Positions 22,215-35,819 of a stretch of DNA of 64,000 bases are shown in pieces. The notes beneath the pieces are model-generated. The model was not told where the DNA came from and did not search any database. It saw only the letters and a list, made by a program, of their open reading frames with translations. The DNA comes from Coprinellus micaceus (Eukaryota > Basidiomycota > Agaricomycetes > Agaricales > Psathyrellaceae). The DNA lies in NCBI GenBank assembly GCA_951394405.1, contig OX596339.1, positions 1,860,001-1,924,000 of the forward strand, read 5' to 3'. Each line of letters opens with the position of its first letter. Position 1 is the stretch's first letter. A program made the translations under genes and the position numbers.

Positions 22215-25200
22215 TTACACCTGGAAAGCAACAAGCATACTCCACATGTAAAGTGGGAGCGTTAAATTATCGTTCTGGTCTGACAACGCCTCCAAAAGCC
22301 CACCAATAATTGTCGCAGCCAAGTATCGGAGGGACTGTCAAAGCGCCATCAGAATTATATGTCTGGGAATAGCAAGAAACTCACCGCAAAGGGAGGGGTG
22401 AGCCCACAAACTCGGAGGAACAGCGCGCTCGCGAAGATCGACGCAATGTATGCTAGTGTCCCTTCCACAGTCTTGCTTGTCGTAGGTGACCATTTACGAA
22501 GTCCCAATTTCCGCCCTATGATAGATGCCTGGTCAAGAGTGAGCTATCTTCGCGCTTTAGAATGGGAATGGACTTGGCCTTACAGCTGCGTCTCCGACAC
22601 CCAGGGTCAATATCCCAGTATACAAAAGGATGGGTGAAGTGCTACGGCTGGTCAGCGAACGTGTCAACCAGGCGGCCAGGTGTACTCACTCTTCTAGCCA
22701 TACAGATCCTGCACACCCAGTGAGCAGGTAGAAGTGGCTGAGGATAGCCGTTCCGCCGTCCCGGTGATCCAAAAACTCGTTCATAAATATATGAATGGCA
22801 GCGCCGAAGGGGTATACGGCGAAGTATCGGACGTATTCCACAAAGGTGAAGAACGCGAACGCGACGCTGAATGACAGGTGAGTGAAAGCAGGCTAGGGTG
22901 GTGGACAAGAGAGGGGCACCAAGCTGGTCAGCATGTACACATGGATCCTGAAGGCTCAACAACAACTTACATCAAGCGCGATGCCAGGAATGAACATAGC
23001 GACTGACAACCCATGGAAGAATTTCCTACGTGCATTCAACCCTAGTGTTGGGATCTGCTTGTCTGCCGCATCGAGCAGGTCCGTAGCGACGTTCGAGACC
23101 CCCGACCCGTTCGGGAGGCTAGGCATGGGGATGTTGGGCAGAGTTGGGAATGAGCCGACCAGGGAATTACCCGAGCTGCTACCCCCAGACGATTCACCTG
23201 CGGAACTTGAGATTTTGAAGATGGCAGAGGTCGGGCTGTACAAGTCCTCGGTCCCAGTCTGGTTACGAAGCCTGAGGCGTCGGCTTCTGGCGACTTGTCT
23301 GCCCCATCCTGCAACGCTGATGCATCCAAGAAGCCCCCAATACCCCAAGAGGACAGGTCGGCTCCACTTTCTTCGGCCTTCCGTGAGGTAAAATAATGTC
23401 CACAACCAAGGATCGCGAGATCCCAAACACCAGCGTGTCCAGAGACCGATCAGACCTCCAACACACACGATGGTGCCCACATAGAAACCCAACGCAAAAT
23501 ATCTTCGATTCCGTAGCTTTTCTTCCGGGTATTTCAGGCGGTGTGCAGGTCGTTGGGCGGTATTACGAGAGAGAACCAGAAAGGGCGAGAGCAGGAAGCC
23601 AGTTAAGAAGGAGCCGACAATCAAAGCAATCTGAAAAATCAACAGCGGGTTGGGGAGTCGGTACGTTCGGATGATTGGCGTTGTAAGAGGCCAGATCTGA
23701 TGGAAGACGGTAAGTCACGCGGCCACGAAACGGAACGACAAACGGGATAGCACACCTTAGCTATTGTTAAGTGCAAAAACTCCAAACATAGGGCTGTGCC
23801 TCCGAAACAGACAAGTCCCAGTTCCCCCACCGTGAAGCCTCGGTGCGCCAGTCGTAAGCCGGCATAGAGGGTGAAAGGATAGAAGACTGAAGCGAGAACC
23901 GCTTCAAAGTGATTCATCCCTGCATACGGTCAGCAGGTAACTCGGCTACGACGAGTGAGAGACATACTTTGCCAAACGAGGACGCCTCGATGACCAAGGT
24001 AAAGCCTCAGGGAAGTAAGAACCACGCTGGCGCCGAGGGTGTATAGCACATAGTAGAGAAATCGCCGGGCTTCACTTCGAGGAACAGACGCTCGTTCCCC
24101 TTCTGGCTTATTGGCCGCTCTCTGGTATCTCCTTTCTGCCCACCACGAAGCGCAAACATTCGCGAGGAGCATCACAGAGCAGAACGTCGCAAGGTCTACC
24201 AAGCTTCGCCTCGACTCGACGAGTGCTTGAAGAGCATCGGACGCAGAAGTGGCGTTCCTTGACTGCAGTGGCGGCTCAATAAGCCAGTCACTGGGCAGTA
24301 CAGCTTCTGGGGATGCTGCTGAGGTGCGAAGGCTGGAGGTTAAGACACATGCAGCAATCAACGGGCCCAACAGGAGGCCGGTTGCCATTCCGTCGTCTCT
24401 GGATTCCCTGCCGCGGTGCATTACTTCCCTGCAGCGTCACACCGAGTTTGGCGACATACCTGTAGTTCTTGGGAACCGACATCCATATATAGCCAAAGCC
24501 GCTCTTGTCTATGACGTTAAGGGGTGTTACTGCTTTGCGCGCATCCGATTTGCTCTCGAAATGGCGCGGCGATCCAGGTCGGTTGGGCGCACTGGACAGC
24601 GGGACGGGTTCCTTGGCGGGTATGAAGGAACTATGTGTCCATATGAAATATAACGTGGATAGAGATGCGAGAATGCGAAGTTCTGTGACACACAAGTGAG
24701 AGGGGATGCATGTGAAAACAGGCTTAGAAAGCGTACCTAGCGCTTGCCAGTCGTTAACGGATTGGATATTAGATAGTGGAATATCAAGCGGTGAGAGGTA
24801 TGATGTAGCGTAAAGGAGGGACAGTAGAAGGAGTATGAACTCCCCAAGTTTCCGTGTATCCACGGAGAAATTCCAGATGTATGGGATCTGGAATGTGATG
24901 TTGGCAGGTAATAATGATATGGGAATGAGTAACGGGTGCCGCCTTGCTGGACGTGAGGATGCAGGGGAGAATTGTCGCATGAGAGATGGTTGAGACTTGC
25001 GAGTAATGACCGGTGACCGAGACCGAGTGAATGTCTTCCGCGTCCTCGAAATAACATTATGCACCCCAGTGGTAGAAGACTCTCCCGAGGATGTTCTGTC
25101 CCGGTCGGGGCTCTTTGGTCGGATGAACGACGTTGGATTGGGTTTTGACGCATCTCCTTCGCTATTTGAATGCCTCGACTGGGAAAAGGACCTGCCACGG

Positions 25201-25292
25201 GCGCCCCTATTAGTCCGTCCGACGGTATCTGAGTCGGAGTCTTCGGATGACTCAGGGGACTCAGAGCTACATAGGGCGTTAGACTGCTTCAT
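22215..25292 (-). CDS. SEC59: Dolichol kinase with long N-terminal extension
   Basis: CTP-dependent kinase that makes dolichyl phosphate for N-glycosylation, GPI anchors and O-mannosylation in the ER membrane. Exons are 25292-24460, 24407-23968, 23919-23756, 23696-22971, 22892-22690, 22641-22584, 22528-22385 and 22334-22215, giving 895 residues. The C-terminal 270 residues carry the family signature: NARRKFFHGLSVAMFIPG, AFTHLSFSVAFALFTFVEY, FLDHRDGGTAILSHFYLL, LTLGVGDAAASIIGRKLG and KWSPTTSKTVEGTLAY, the last two forming the CTP-binding part. The rest holds many hydrophobic segments. Yeast Sec59 is only about 520 residues; the extra Ser/Arg-rich N-terminus (about 110 residues) and extra membrane spans account for the difference. 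The start at 25292 is the first in-frame ATG and is moderately sure. Confidence 0.9.
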
Positions 25293-25785
25293 ATCCACCC
25301 AGCACCCACAGTCAATGAGCGCACCTTGAGGACCCTGCCTGGTAGCTCGTGCTCCATCCCTGAACAGCTGCCGGCTCCTTCACTCCCTTTCCTCGTTCGT
25401 CAATTGGAGTAACCGAGCCAACTCGTCGTCGAAATCGCTGTCCGCTATGACCGTGTTTCCCCCCTTGGTCAGAGCGCGTAGAGGCGGGAGGAGATGGAGA
25501 GGAGCGTGAGCGAGGCACTTTGAAATAGTGAACTCTGCCAACGCCTCGAAAGGTACTTTTCAAATCGGGTTTGGCAGGAGGACTGACAGGAAGCCAAATT
25601 CAGTGAGTGACGCTGCATCTCGCAGGTCACATGATCTTGACTCCCCGGGCCAGTACTTGTCCGGTATGCCCGCGAATTGAATTCAGAACTGGCCATCAAC
25701 CGTGCAGGGTCGATGCCGCCCCCAACTGCCAGCACGACGCGAGACGCTGTACCTCTTTAACCACTCTCACAGCCTGGCCAACGCG
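25293..25785. promoter_or_regulatory. Divergent promoter region SEC59/UNG
   Basis: 493 bp between opposite start codons. Open frames inside it have no support. No motif was recognised with confidence. Confidence 0.4.
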
Positions 25786-27511
25786 ATGAGCGACACGGAG
25801 GCCACCGTTTTTCTCGAGGACATCGATCCAGCACCGTCTCAGGGCGCTAAAAGGAAAGCTTCCGAAATTGACACCCGCTGGCATACGCTTGGCCCAAACG
25901 CGAAAACTAAAGGGGTGGTATCAACGACGAAAAGGACACTGTCACAGGGCACTCTCAGCACATTTTTCTCTTCAGCTGGGGCCCAATCGTCATCTCAGCT
26001 TGGAACGAAAAGGCTAAAAGCAGAGTCTGGCGGTCCTGCCGGGTCCCCTGCCATGTCAGTAAACTCGCAGCAACGCCCAAAGCTCAACTCGATTCCGTTT
26101 TCTTTGTCTGCTTATCAGAACTCCCTGAGCGAGGGAGAAAAGGATCTCTTGCGGTTGGAATGTGAATGTATAGGTTTGAGTTGGTGAGTGATGTTACCGT
26201 AGCCTATTTACCACTGGCACTGGCGCCAGCCTTTTGGCGGTTTGTGTGCTGTTGGTTGCCCGAACTGACCGCAACCTCTGTCCATCGCTGGGTGCAGGTT
26301 GAAGCTTCTCAAAGATGAAATCCGAAAGCCTTACTTCATCGAGCTGAAGAAGTTCCTCTGGCAGGCTGGGCTCAAGTCCTGTCAGAACACTCCGCCTAAC
26401 TTGAACATCTACCCATCAGGTGCGAGTCGCCCGTTAAACTCCATTTGGCCTCTATCAGTAATGTCTCCAAGCTAAGGACGTATACTCGTGGTCGAAAACG
26501 CCTCTCGGGAAGGTAAAGGTCGTGATCATCGGTCAAGGTTCGCGAGAATTTCAACTCCCTCCCTCAGCCCCACCTCGTCGCTTATGATAGAACCTGCAGA
26601 GTACTGACGCATCGTTCCTCACCGTATAGATCCCTATCATGGCGCCGGACAAGCCCACGGTATGTGTGGACCCTGTATTGAATTGAATAGCGCTCAAGGA
26701 CTGAACGGCCCATCTGCATCTTCCACCCATGCCGACAGGCCTTTGCTTCTCCGTCCCGGTCGGTGTTCGAGTACCTCCATCCCTGGTCAATGTGAGCATA
26801 TCGAAGATCTTGAACCAATTCCCAACTTTTAACACGTCTCCCTAGATATATCAAGAACTGAAGACAGAGTATCCTGACTTCACAACGCCGAAACATGGGT
26901 AAGTTTGGCGTTCCGCTGATAGTTTCCTCTAGACTGCTATGATGCATTGTGCTAACTGCCAGTGTTGCCTTTGAAACCAGAAACCTAACATCTTGGGCAA
27001 ACAATGGTGTCTTGATGCTCAACACTTGCCTTACTGTTGAGGCGGGTCGAGCAGGATCCCACTCCAAACGAGGTTGGGAACGTTTTGCGGAGAAAGTGAT
27101 CGAAGTCTTAGATCAATACGGGGGTGCCAATCTCCCTAATGGGCCAAACGGATCGACCTCGACCGGTGTAGGGCGGGGCATCGTTTTCCTTGCCTGGGGC
27201 GCCTGGGCATCTGAGCGGGTTTCCAAACTGTCAAAGGTATGCATGAACTCGTCTGTTGTTCAAGTCCGTGATTCATGGAAGACGACTGACAAAAACCCAC
27301 TGATATTGCCAGTCAAAACACCTCATTCTGACGAGTGCCGTAAGTCTGAATTCTCATCGGTAATTCGAGGTGGATACTAACTGCTAAATAGCACCCATCT
27401 CCCTATTCCGCCGATAAAGGATTCTTTGGAAATGGCCACTTTATGAAAGCTAACAAATGGCTTGAAGAGAAATACGGGGTGGAAGGGAAGGTCGTCTGGA
27501 ACTCGCTCTAG
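25786..27511 (+). CDS. UNG1: Uracil-DNA glycosylase (family 1)
   Basis: Removes uracil from DNA in base-excision repair. Exons are 25786-26183, 26298-26419, 26472-26537, 26630-26659, 26739-26791, 26846-26898, 26981-27236, 27313-27339 and 27392-27511, giving 374 residues. The water-activating loop is GQDPYHG with Asp196 (the motif is split by intron 3), followed by GQAHGLCFSVP. LTSWANNGVLMLNTCLTVEAG, SHSKRGWERF, GIVFLAWGAWA and the DNA-inserting HPSPYSADKGFFG loop (His336) are all intact. The N-terminal extension is basic (GAKRKASEID) and carries a PCNA-interacting box, QGTLSTFF (54-61), matching Q-x-x-L-x-x-F-F. The minor-groove loop reads HPSPYS instead of the more usual HPSPLS. Nuclear targeting is likely; no clear mitochondrial presequence is seen. 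Confidence 0.95.
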
Positions 27512-28486
27512 ACCTCTGTCCTTTCATCATAAGTATATGCTGGTGTTCATCGGACTTCGCCAACGCTTTGAACTTCCTCGTCCACCTTTGATTTACTTCT
27601 ACCTTGTCCGTGTCCCTCCATCCATCAACCGTGCCAAATATATTAGTACCGGGCATCTAAGCCTCTAGCAATTACCTTATTCACTGCTCGACCCTCCCAT
27701 GTACCATAACGCTGTCAGATCTCGCCCCTTAGCGAGGTGAACTACCGTCGACTCCCTTTCATCTCCCCACTTGACCACTAGGTCCACTTCCCGATATCAG
27801 AAAACCCGATCATTCTTTTGAAGCACATCAGCCGGTAGAGCTAGACTAGGGCATCGCGTTATTGGAAGGTTTTCCACAACTGATTCAGCACACGAAGCAG
27901 GAGGCAAGTCGCGCTGATAGAACATCAAAACGATCAGAGAGATACAAGGCGCCCAGGCGCCCATAGCGGCAACGACAAGCCTCTCGGATGATAGACGCCA
28001 TAAAAAATACAAGAGACGCCGATTCCGACACCTTTCAAACGCACATATCTAGTAAACAGGACGCCTCGTCAAACTGTAGTAATTACCTTGCCATCCGCGT
28101 TCTCAAGCCGATGGGCAACCCGCTTTGCTGACCTACTCGTCCGATTCGCAAATGCATAGCTTTGGTGAGGGTGCGATTTGAAGAATTTACTGTACAACAT
28201 CCTGTCTCGATAACCTGTATGTACCTCCGTCTAGTGCCATAAGTATTTAAATAACGAATAGACCGCTGTGAAATGCCATTAGTGTACAATGTCGTGTGTG
28301 TGTGTGTGTGTGTGTGTGTGCCAGGGGGTGGGGGACATAGTTTGAAACTGTGGTCGAAGGTGCGTAACATCCTAACCGATGAGCAAGAGAACAAAAGGAC
28401 AAATATAATCAACAAGATTCCAGCTGGGGCCTACAGAAAAGAACAAGTGTGCCGAAGACTAGCAAGCGACCAGGGACAGAGCGAAC
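27512..28486. other. Convergent intergenic region
   Basis: 3' flanks of UNG (+) and the bZIP gene (-). It contains a dinucleotide repeat at 28294-28320. No gene seen. Confidence 0.5.
28294..28320 (+). repeat. (GT)n microsatellite
   Basis: An uninterrupted GT run of 27 nt, directly followed by a short G-rich tract. Likely polymorphic between strains; it lies just downstream of the bZIP stop codon. Confidence 0.95.
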
Positions 28487-29634
28487 CTACGGCATAGGAG
28501 GGTGAGTGCGACCGTCCGGTGTGTAAGGCGAGTGTGTGGTATTGGCAATACTACTAGCGTGAGTCGGATCTGGTGCTCGAGGCATGTACTCGGTGACTTG
28601 CAACCGGGCCCGCGAATTCATGTGGAGAGACGGATGGCTTGAGATAGTGAAATGTGCCCCAGGGTAGTCTGGTGCCTGGGGATAGTCATGGGTGTGAATA
28701 TTTGACATGCTAGCTCGCTGAGAGGGGTAGCGGCCGAGCGTCTCGTGATGGTGGTCTTGCTCCTGGTGGAGACCACCGTGACTGAGGGTCGGTTGTGGGT
28801 GGTGGAGCGGCCTGGCCGTGGTTTGCCCCGAGTGCGGGGTTTGGGAATGATGAAAGGGCGACGGGGAAGGGTTAGGAAATTGCACGTATGGGGAACGGCT
28901 GAGATCTTGGCTTGGGAGGGAGTACGAGTGTTGGGCGGTGTAGCTGGTGGTGGAGCCTCTGTCTGATGACTGGGAGTAAGGGTGAGGATGCTGAGTGCCA
29001 TATACGTCGTCTACTCGACGTGAAGGGCCGGCAACGGCGTTCGTATAGGAAGCGAAATGCATCGACTTTATGGGCGTCGGATGAGCCATTGGGCTGACGG
29101 AATACGGGTGCTCATTAAGCAGCATGGGTGATGAGTGAGTCGGCTGAGGATTGTCGGCGAGAAGAACGGCGGGGTCGTCCCATGAGTTGTCCGGGATGTT
29201 CATTGAGTGTGAGGGTGACATGGACGATGGAATACAGTCGTGAGGCGAGCCAGAGCTCTTGCGCGAAGGGGGAGACCCTGCAAGAGAAGAGGATTCTCGA
29301 CTGGATGAAAATGGTGAACCCGCAGAGTCCGTCGCCTCCGCCCCTGCGGGTTTGTCCTTGCCTGTGGGTCCCCTTCCTAGTGGCGGTCGGTTAGCCGGAG
29401 GAAGATGGAGCGTCTGACGGAGGTATGCATTTTCCTCCTCCAACTCGGCGACCCTCAGCTCCAGAGCCTGCGCGAGAACAACATTTTAAATTAACTTGAG
29501 GCGTCAAATACACGGTAAAATTATCATACCTGGAGGTGAGCGGCACGTCTCGCACGAAAGGCGCGCTGGACATCGCGGGCGCGGTTCGGTGGAAGATTGT
29601 CATTGCGTTTTCGCCCTCGCTTGGAGCTCGACAT
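28487..29634 (-). CDS. bZIP-like transcription factor with disordered C-terminus
   Basis: Exons 29634-29530 and 29467-28487 give 361 residues. Residues 4-36 are basic (SSKRGRKRND, then NRARDVQRAFRARRAAH) and run straight into leucine-type heptads LQALELRVAELEEENAYLRQTL, so it reads as a bZIP DNA-binding region at the very N-terminus. The basic region is close to the fungal Yap signature NRAAQRAFR but has two extra residues between the Asn-Arg and the Gln-Arg-Ala-Phe-Arg parts. The rest is low-complexity and rich in Ser, Pro and His (HPHPYSQSSDRG, HQEQDHHHETLG), typical of an activation region. The intron falls exactly between basic region and zipper. Target genes are unknown. Confidence 0.8.
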
Positions 29635-30098
29635 GGTGAAGAAAATGGCAATGGCCGAGGGGTGGGTGGGTAGTGTTTTCTGCAGTCATGAAGGCCTCGC
29701 ATATAAAGGCCATCGGAATGGTTCCAGGGGTACCCGAATGGGACCTAATCCATCACAGATCGAATCGGAGTCCTGTGGCGGAAAACAAGCCGCGCCTTGA
29801 CATCGGGCGGGATCCTCGGACGATGCGCATCTTCAGATTTATGGCTCCTGAAACGGTCATATCACTCAAAATGCCTTTTTGCTGGTCAACCCCTTCGCCG
29901 CGCTCATTATGCCACATGGTTCGAAGAAAACCTTGCGATGGAAAGGCTATTACACGCCGCCGGGGTGTCGGCGAGTTGGACCTACTGTATATAGGCGCGC
30001 CAACAATTGACCCACACTCCAAAATAGGAAATTTTCATAATTATTTAATTATTGAGCCAAAATAATAACTTTTTTTATGGGGATAAAGGCCGGTTGAG
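29635..30098. promoter_or_regulatory. bZIP gene upstream region
   Basis: Between the bZIP start (29634, -) and the SSL2 stop (30099, -). It is AT-rich near 30025-30078. It presumably holds the bZIP promoter and the SSL2 terminator. No gene seen. Confidence 0.4.
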
Positions 30099-33464
<3,366 letters not shown>

Positions 33465-33664
33465 GGCTGAGCGAGATGGTCGTGGTCGGGAGCGAAGGTG
33501 AAGGGTGACTTGCCTCACGCCAATTAGGAGCCTGAGCACTGACCCGGCTGAGTCAGCCAGCGGCGGAGTTCCAACATGACAGACGTGGACGGCTCGCTCA
33601 ATGCGGAATTTCTCTTTGCTCTTGACCACCATCATCCTCGACATACGAGCACACTACGCCTAAA
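33465..33664. promoter_or_regulatory. 200-bp divergent promoter SSL2/MSL5
   Basis: Start codons at 33464 (-) and 33665 (+) leave 200 bp for both promoters. Inferred from geometry only. Confidence 0.45.
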
Positions 33665-35503
33665 ATGTGGAAACCAGCGACTCGCCAAATCACAGGAACC
33701 AACGATGGTGCGTACCTGCGACAAACCGCCGGGTTTCTCTATTTTTGTTGGTTTCTGACACTCTGATTCCAGTTCCTCTCGGGACCCGTCGTCGCTTTGG
33801 CCCTGCTCCTACCGAGGACCACCACACGCCGCAGCTCGCCCAGCCTTCCCCGTCCGTATACCCTCGTCAGCAGAGCGTCGATCGCGAGAGTCCTGGAAAG
33901 CGTGGGCGCGATGATTCTCCAATGAATGGAGACCCCAAAGGTGAGCATATAACCGGCGATTTGACCTAATGGGCTCCGTCCTCTCCCTATGAACAAGCAG
34001 CTTGTCATAGCTTCCCTGAACCTGAACATTTCCATTCAGTGTTTGTTTCGAGCGCTCCGTCTCACAGCCCATAGCTCAATCTACTAACCTTACACCGACT
34101 AACCCACTTACTCGTTGTGCTCCCTTCAGTTGATCCTAACGCGCCCCGTAAAAGACGTAGCCGTTGGGGCGAAGCTAAAACAGAAATACCTGGTTTGCCT
34201 ACCGCCATTTCTGCGGCCGGCGTCTCACAGGCCCAACTGGACAATTATGCTATCCATCTTCGCTTGGAGGAGATCAATCGCAAGCTTAGGCTGAACGATT
34301 TCGTCCCTCCTGAGCGAGAGCGGTACGTTCTATCTTGAATTTCCCGAATGCGTGCTTACTTGTGGGCCTATTCAGTTCCCCTTCTCCTCCCCCGACCTAT
34401 GATTCCCAGGGTCGCCGAACCAACACTCGAGAAGTTCGCTATCGTAAAAAGCTCGAAGAAGAGCGCGTCCGTCTGGTGGAGAAGGCGATGAAGAACGATC
34501 CTAACTACCGCCCTCCCGTCGAGTACCACCAGCAGAAGCGATCTCAGCGACCTTCTGAGAAGGTCTACATCCCGGTCAAGGAGTTTCCCGAAATCAACTT
34601 CTTCGGTCTGCTTGTAGGTCCCCGTGGCAACAGTTTGAAGAAGATGGAGAGGGAGAGCGGGGCCAAGATTAGCATTCGTGGCAAAGGGAGTGTCAAGGAG
34701 GGTAAAGCTCGCCCTGACCAGTTCGCCGACGATGCGGAAGAGGATCTGCATTGCTTGGTCATTGCTGATAGTCAGGACAAGGTTACAGCTTGTGTCAAAA
34801 TGATCAACAGAGTCATCGAGACGGTAGGTCTCACCATACCCACCTCTCCCTTTCGCCACACTAAACCCGTCTTCTCCAGGCTGCTTCAACACCGGAAGGA
34901 CAGAACGACCACAAGAGGAACCAACTGCGCGAGCTTGCGGCCCTTAACGGAACCCTCCGGGACGACGAAAACCAAATCTGCCAGAACTGTGGTGGCGTTG
35001 GCCATCGCAAGTACGACTGTCCTGAACAGCGCAACTACACTGCAAACATCATCTGTCGTGTTTGTGGGAGCGCTGGACATATGGCAAGGGATTGCCAGGT
35101 CAACAGAGATCCTAACGCTCCTCCTCCTCCCCCAGGAGGGCCGCCCATGCCCCGCGGCTTCGACTCCGAATACGCCAGCCTCATGGCAGAACTAGGTGAA
35201 ACCCCAGCTGACCCTAACAAGAACTGGTCGGCCCCTTCCATGGGTCACGACATGCCAGGTGGGAATGTCCCACCTTGGCGTCGTCCCGAGGTTTGGGCGC
35301 CGCCACCTCCTCAACAGCAGCAATACCGCGGCGCGCCCCAAGGTGGCTACGGCGGCGGCTATTCTGGAGCAGCTGGTGGCTATGGCGATTCTTCTACCCA
35401 GTGGCAGGGGTATGGTCAGGCCTCTGCTGGGTACGGTCAAACCCAGGACTACAACTACGCCGCGTACTATCAAGGCCAATACGCCCAACAACAGATGTCC
35501 TAA
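33665..35503 (+). CDS. MSL5: Branch-point binding protein (BBP/SF1)
   Basis: Recognises the intron branch point during early spliceosome assembly. Exons are 33665-33707, 33773-33940, 34130-34322, 34376-34823 and 34880-35503, giving 491 residues. The N-terminus has RKRRSRWGEAKTEI, the conserved SF1 segment with the SPSP motif (in RSPSPPPTYDSQG) that contacts U2AF. The KH-QUA2 domain follows, with KVYIPVKEFPEINFFGLLVG and the GPRG loop at 216-219. Two CCHC zinc knuckles are complete: C318, C321, H326, C331 and C343, C346, H351, C356. The C-terminus is Pro-rich and then Gly/Tyr/Gln-rich low complexity. Intron 2 (189 nt) is three times longer than its neighbours and holds a perfect yeast-type branch sequence. 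Confidence 0.95.
34082..34088 (+). promoter_or_regulatory. Perfect TACTAAC branch-point sequence in MSL5 intron 2
   Basis: TACTAAC occurs 41-47 nt before the 3' splice site at 34129. It is the optimal site for the protein this gene encodes. Confidence 0.6.
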
Positions 35504-35819
35504 CTTCTTCCTAACCCTTCTCACTCTATTTTGACTCTCGTCTAACTGCCATTGTACGGCGCTTAACACGTATAGGATTCAATCCTCATAGTCTGTCCTT
35601 TCCTTTCGTTCGAGCTCTGTGGTAATGTTTCCTTCCGTATTAATTGATTTGTTCGTGACCAGTGTTCCGCTCCCTGACTTTGCCGAGAGAACCAGCAACT
35701 GACCTCATCTGGCGGCCGCCTCTGTTATCCTCCAGGTTCAAATTACGTTATACAATATACATATGCGTATCGTACTGGAGAGAGTTGGCAAGCTAAGTGC
35801 CAGTGAGTTGAATAAGGAG
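35504..35819. other. Convergent intergenic region
   Basis: 3' ends of MSL5 (+) and RCM1 (-). Nothing else seen. Confidence 0.5.

Noticed and set aside
22359..22637. Plus-strand open frame overlapping the SEC59 3' exons
   Set aside because: The minus strand encodes the conserved CTP-binding segment of dolichol kinase across the same bases.
28294..28320. Telomere-like repeat
   Set aside because: It is a plain GT dinucleotide run, not a fungal TTAGGG-type telomere unit.
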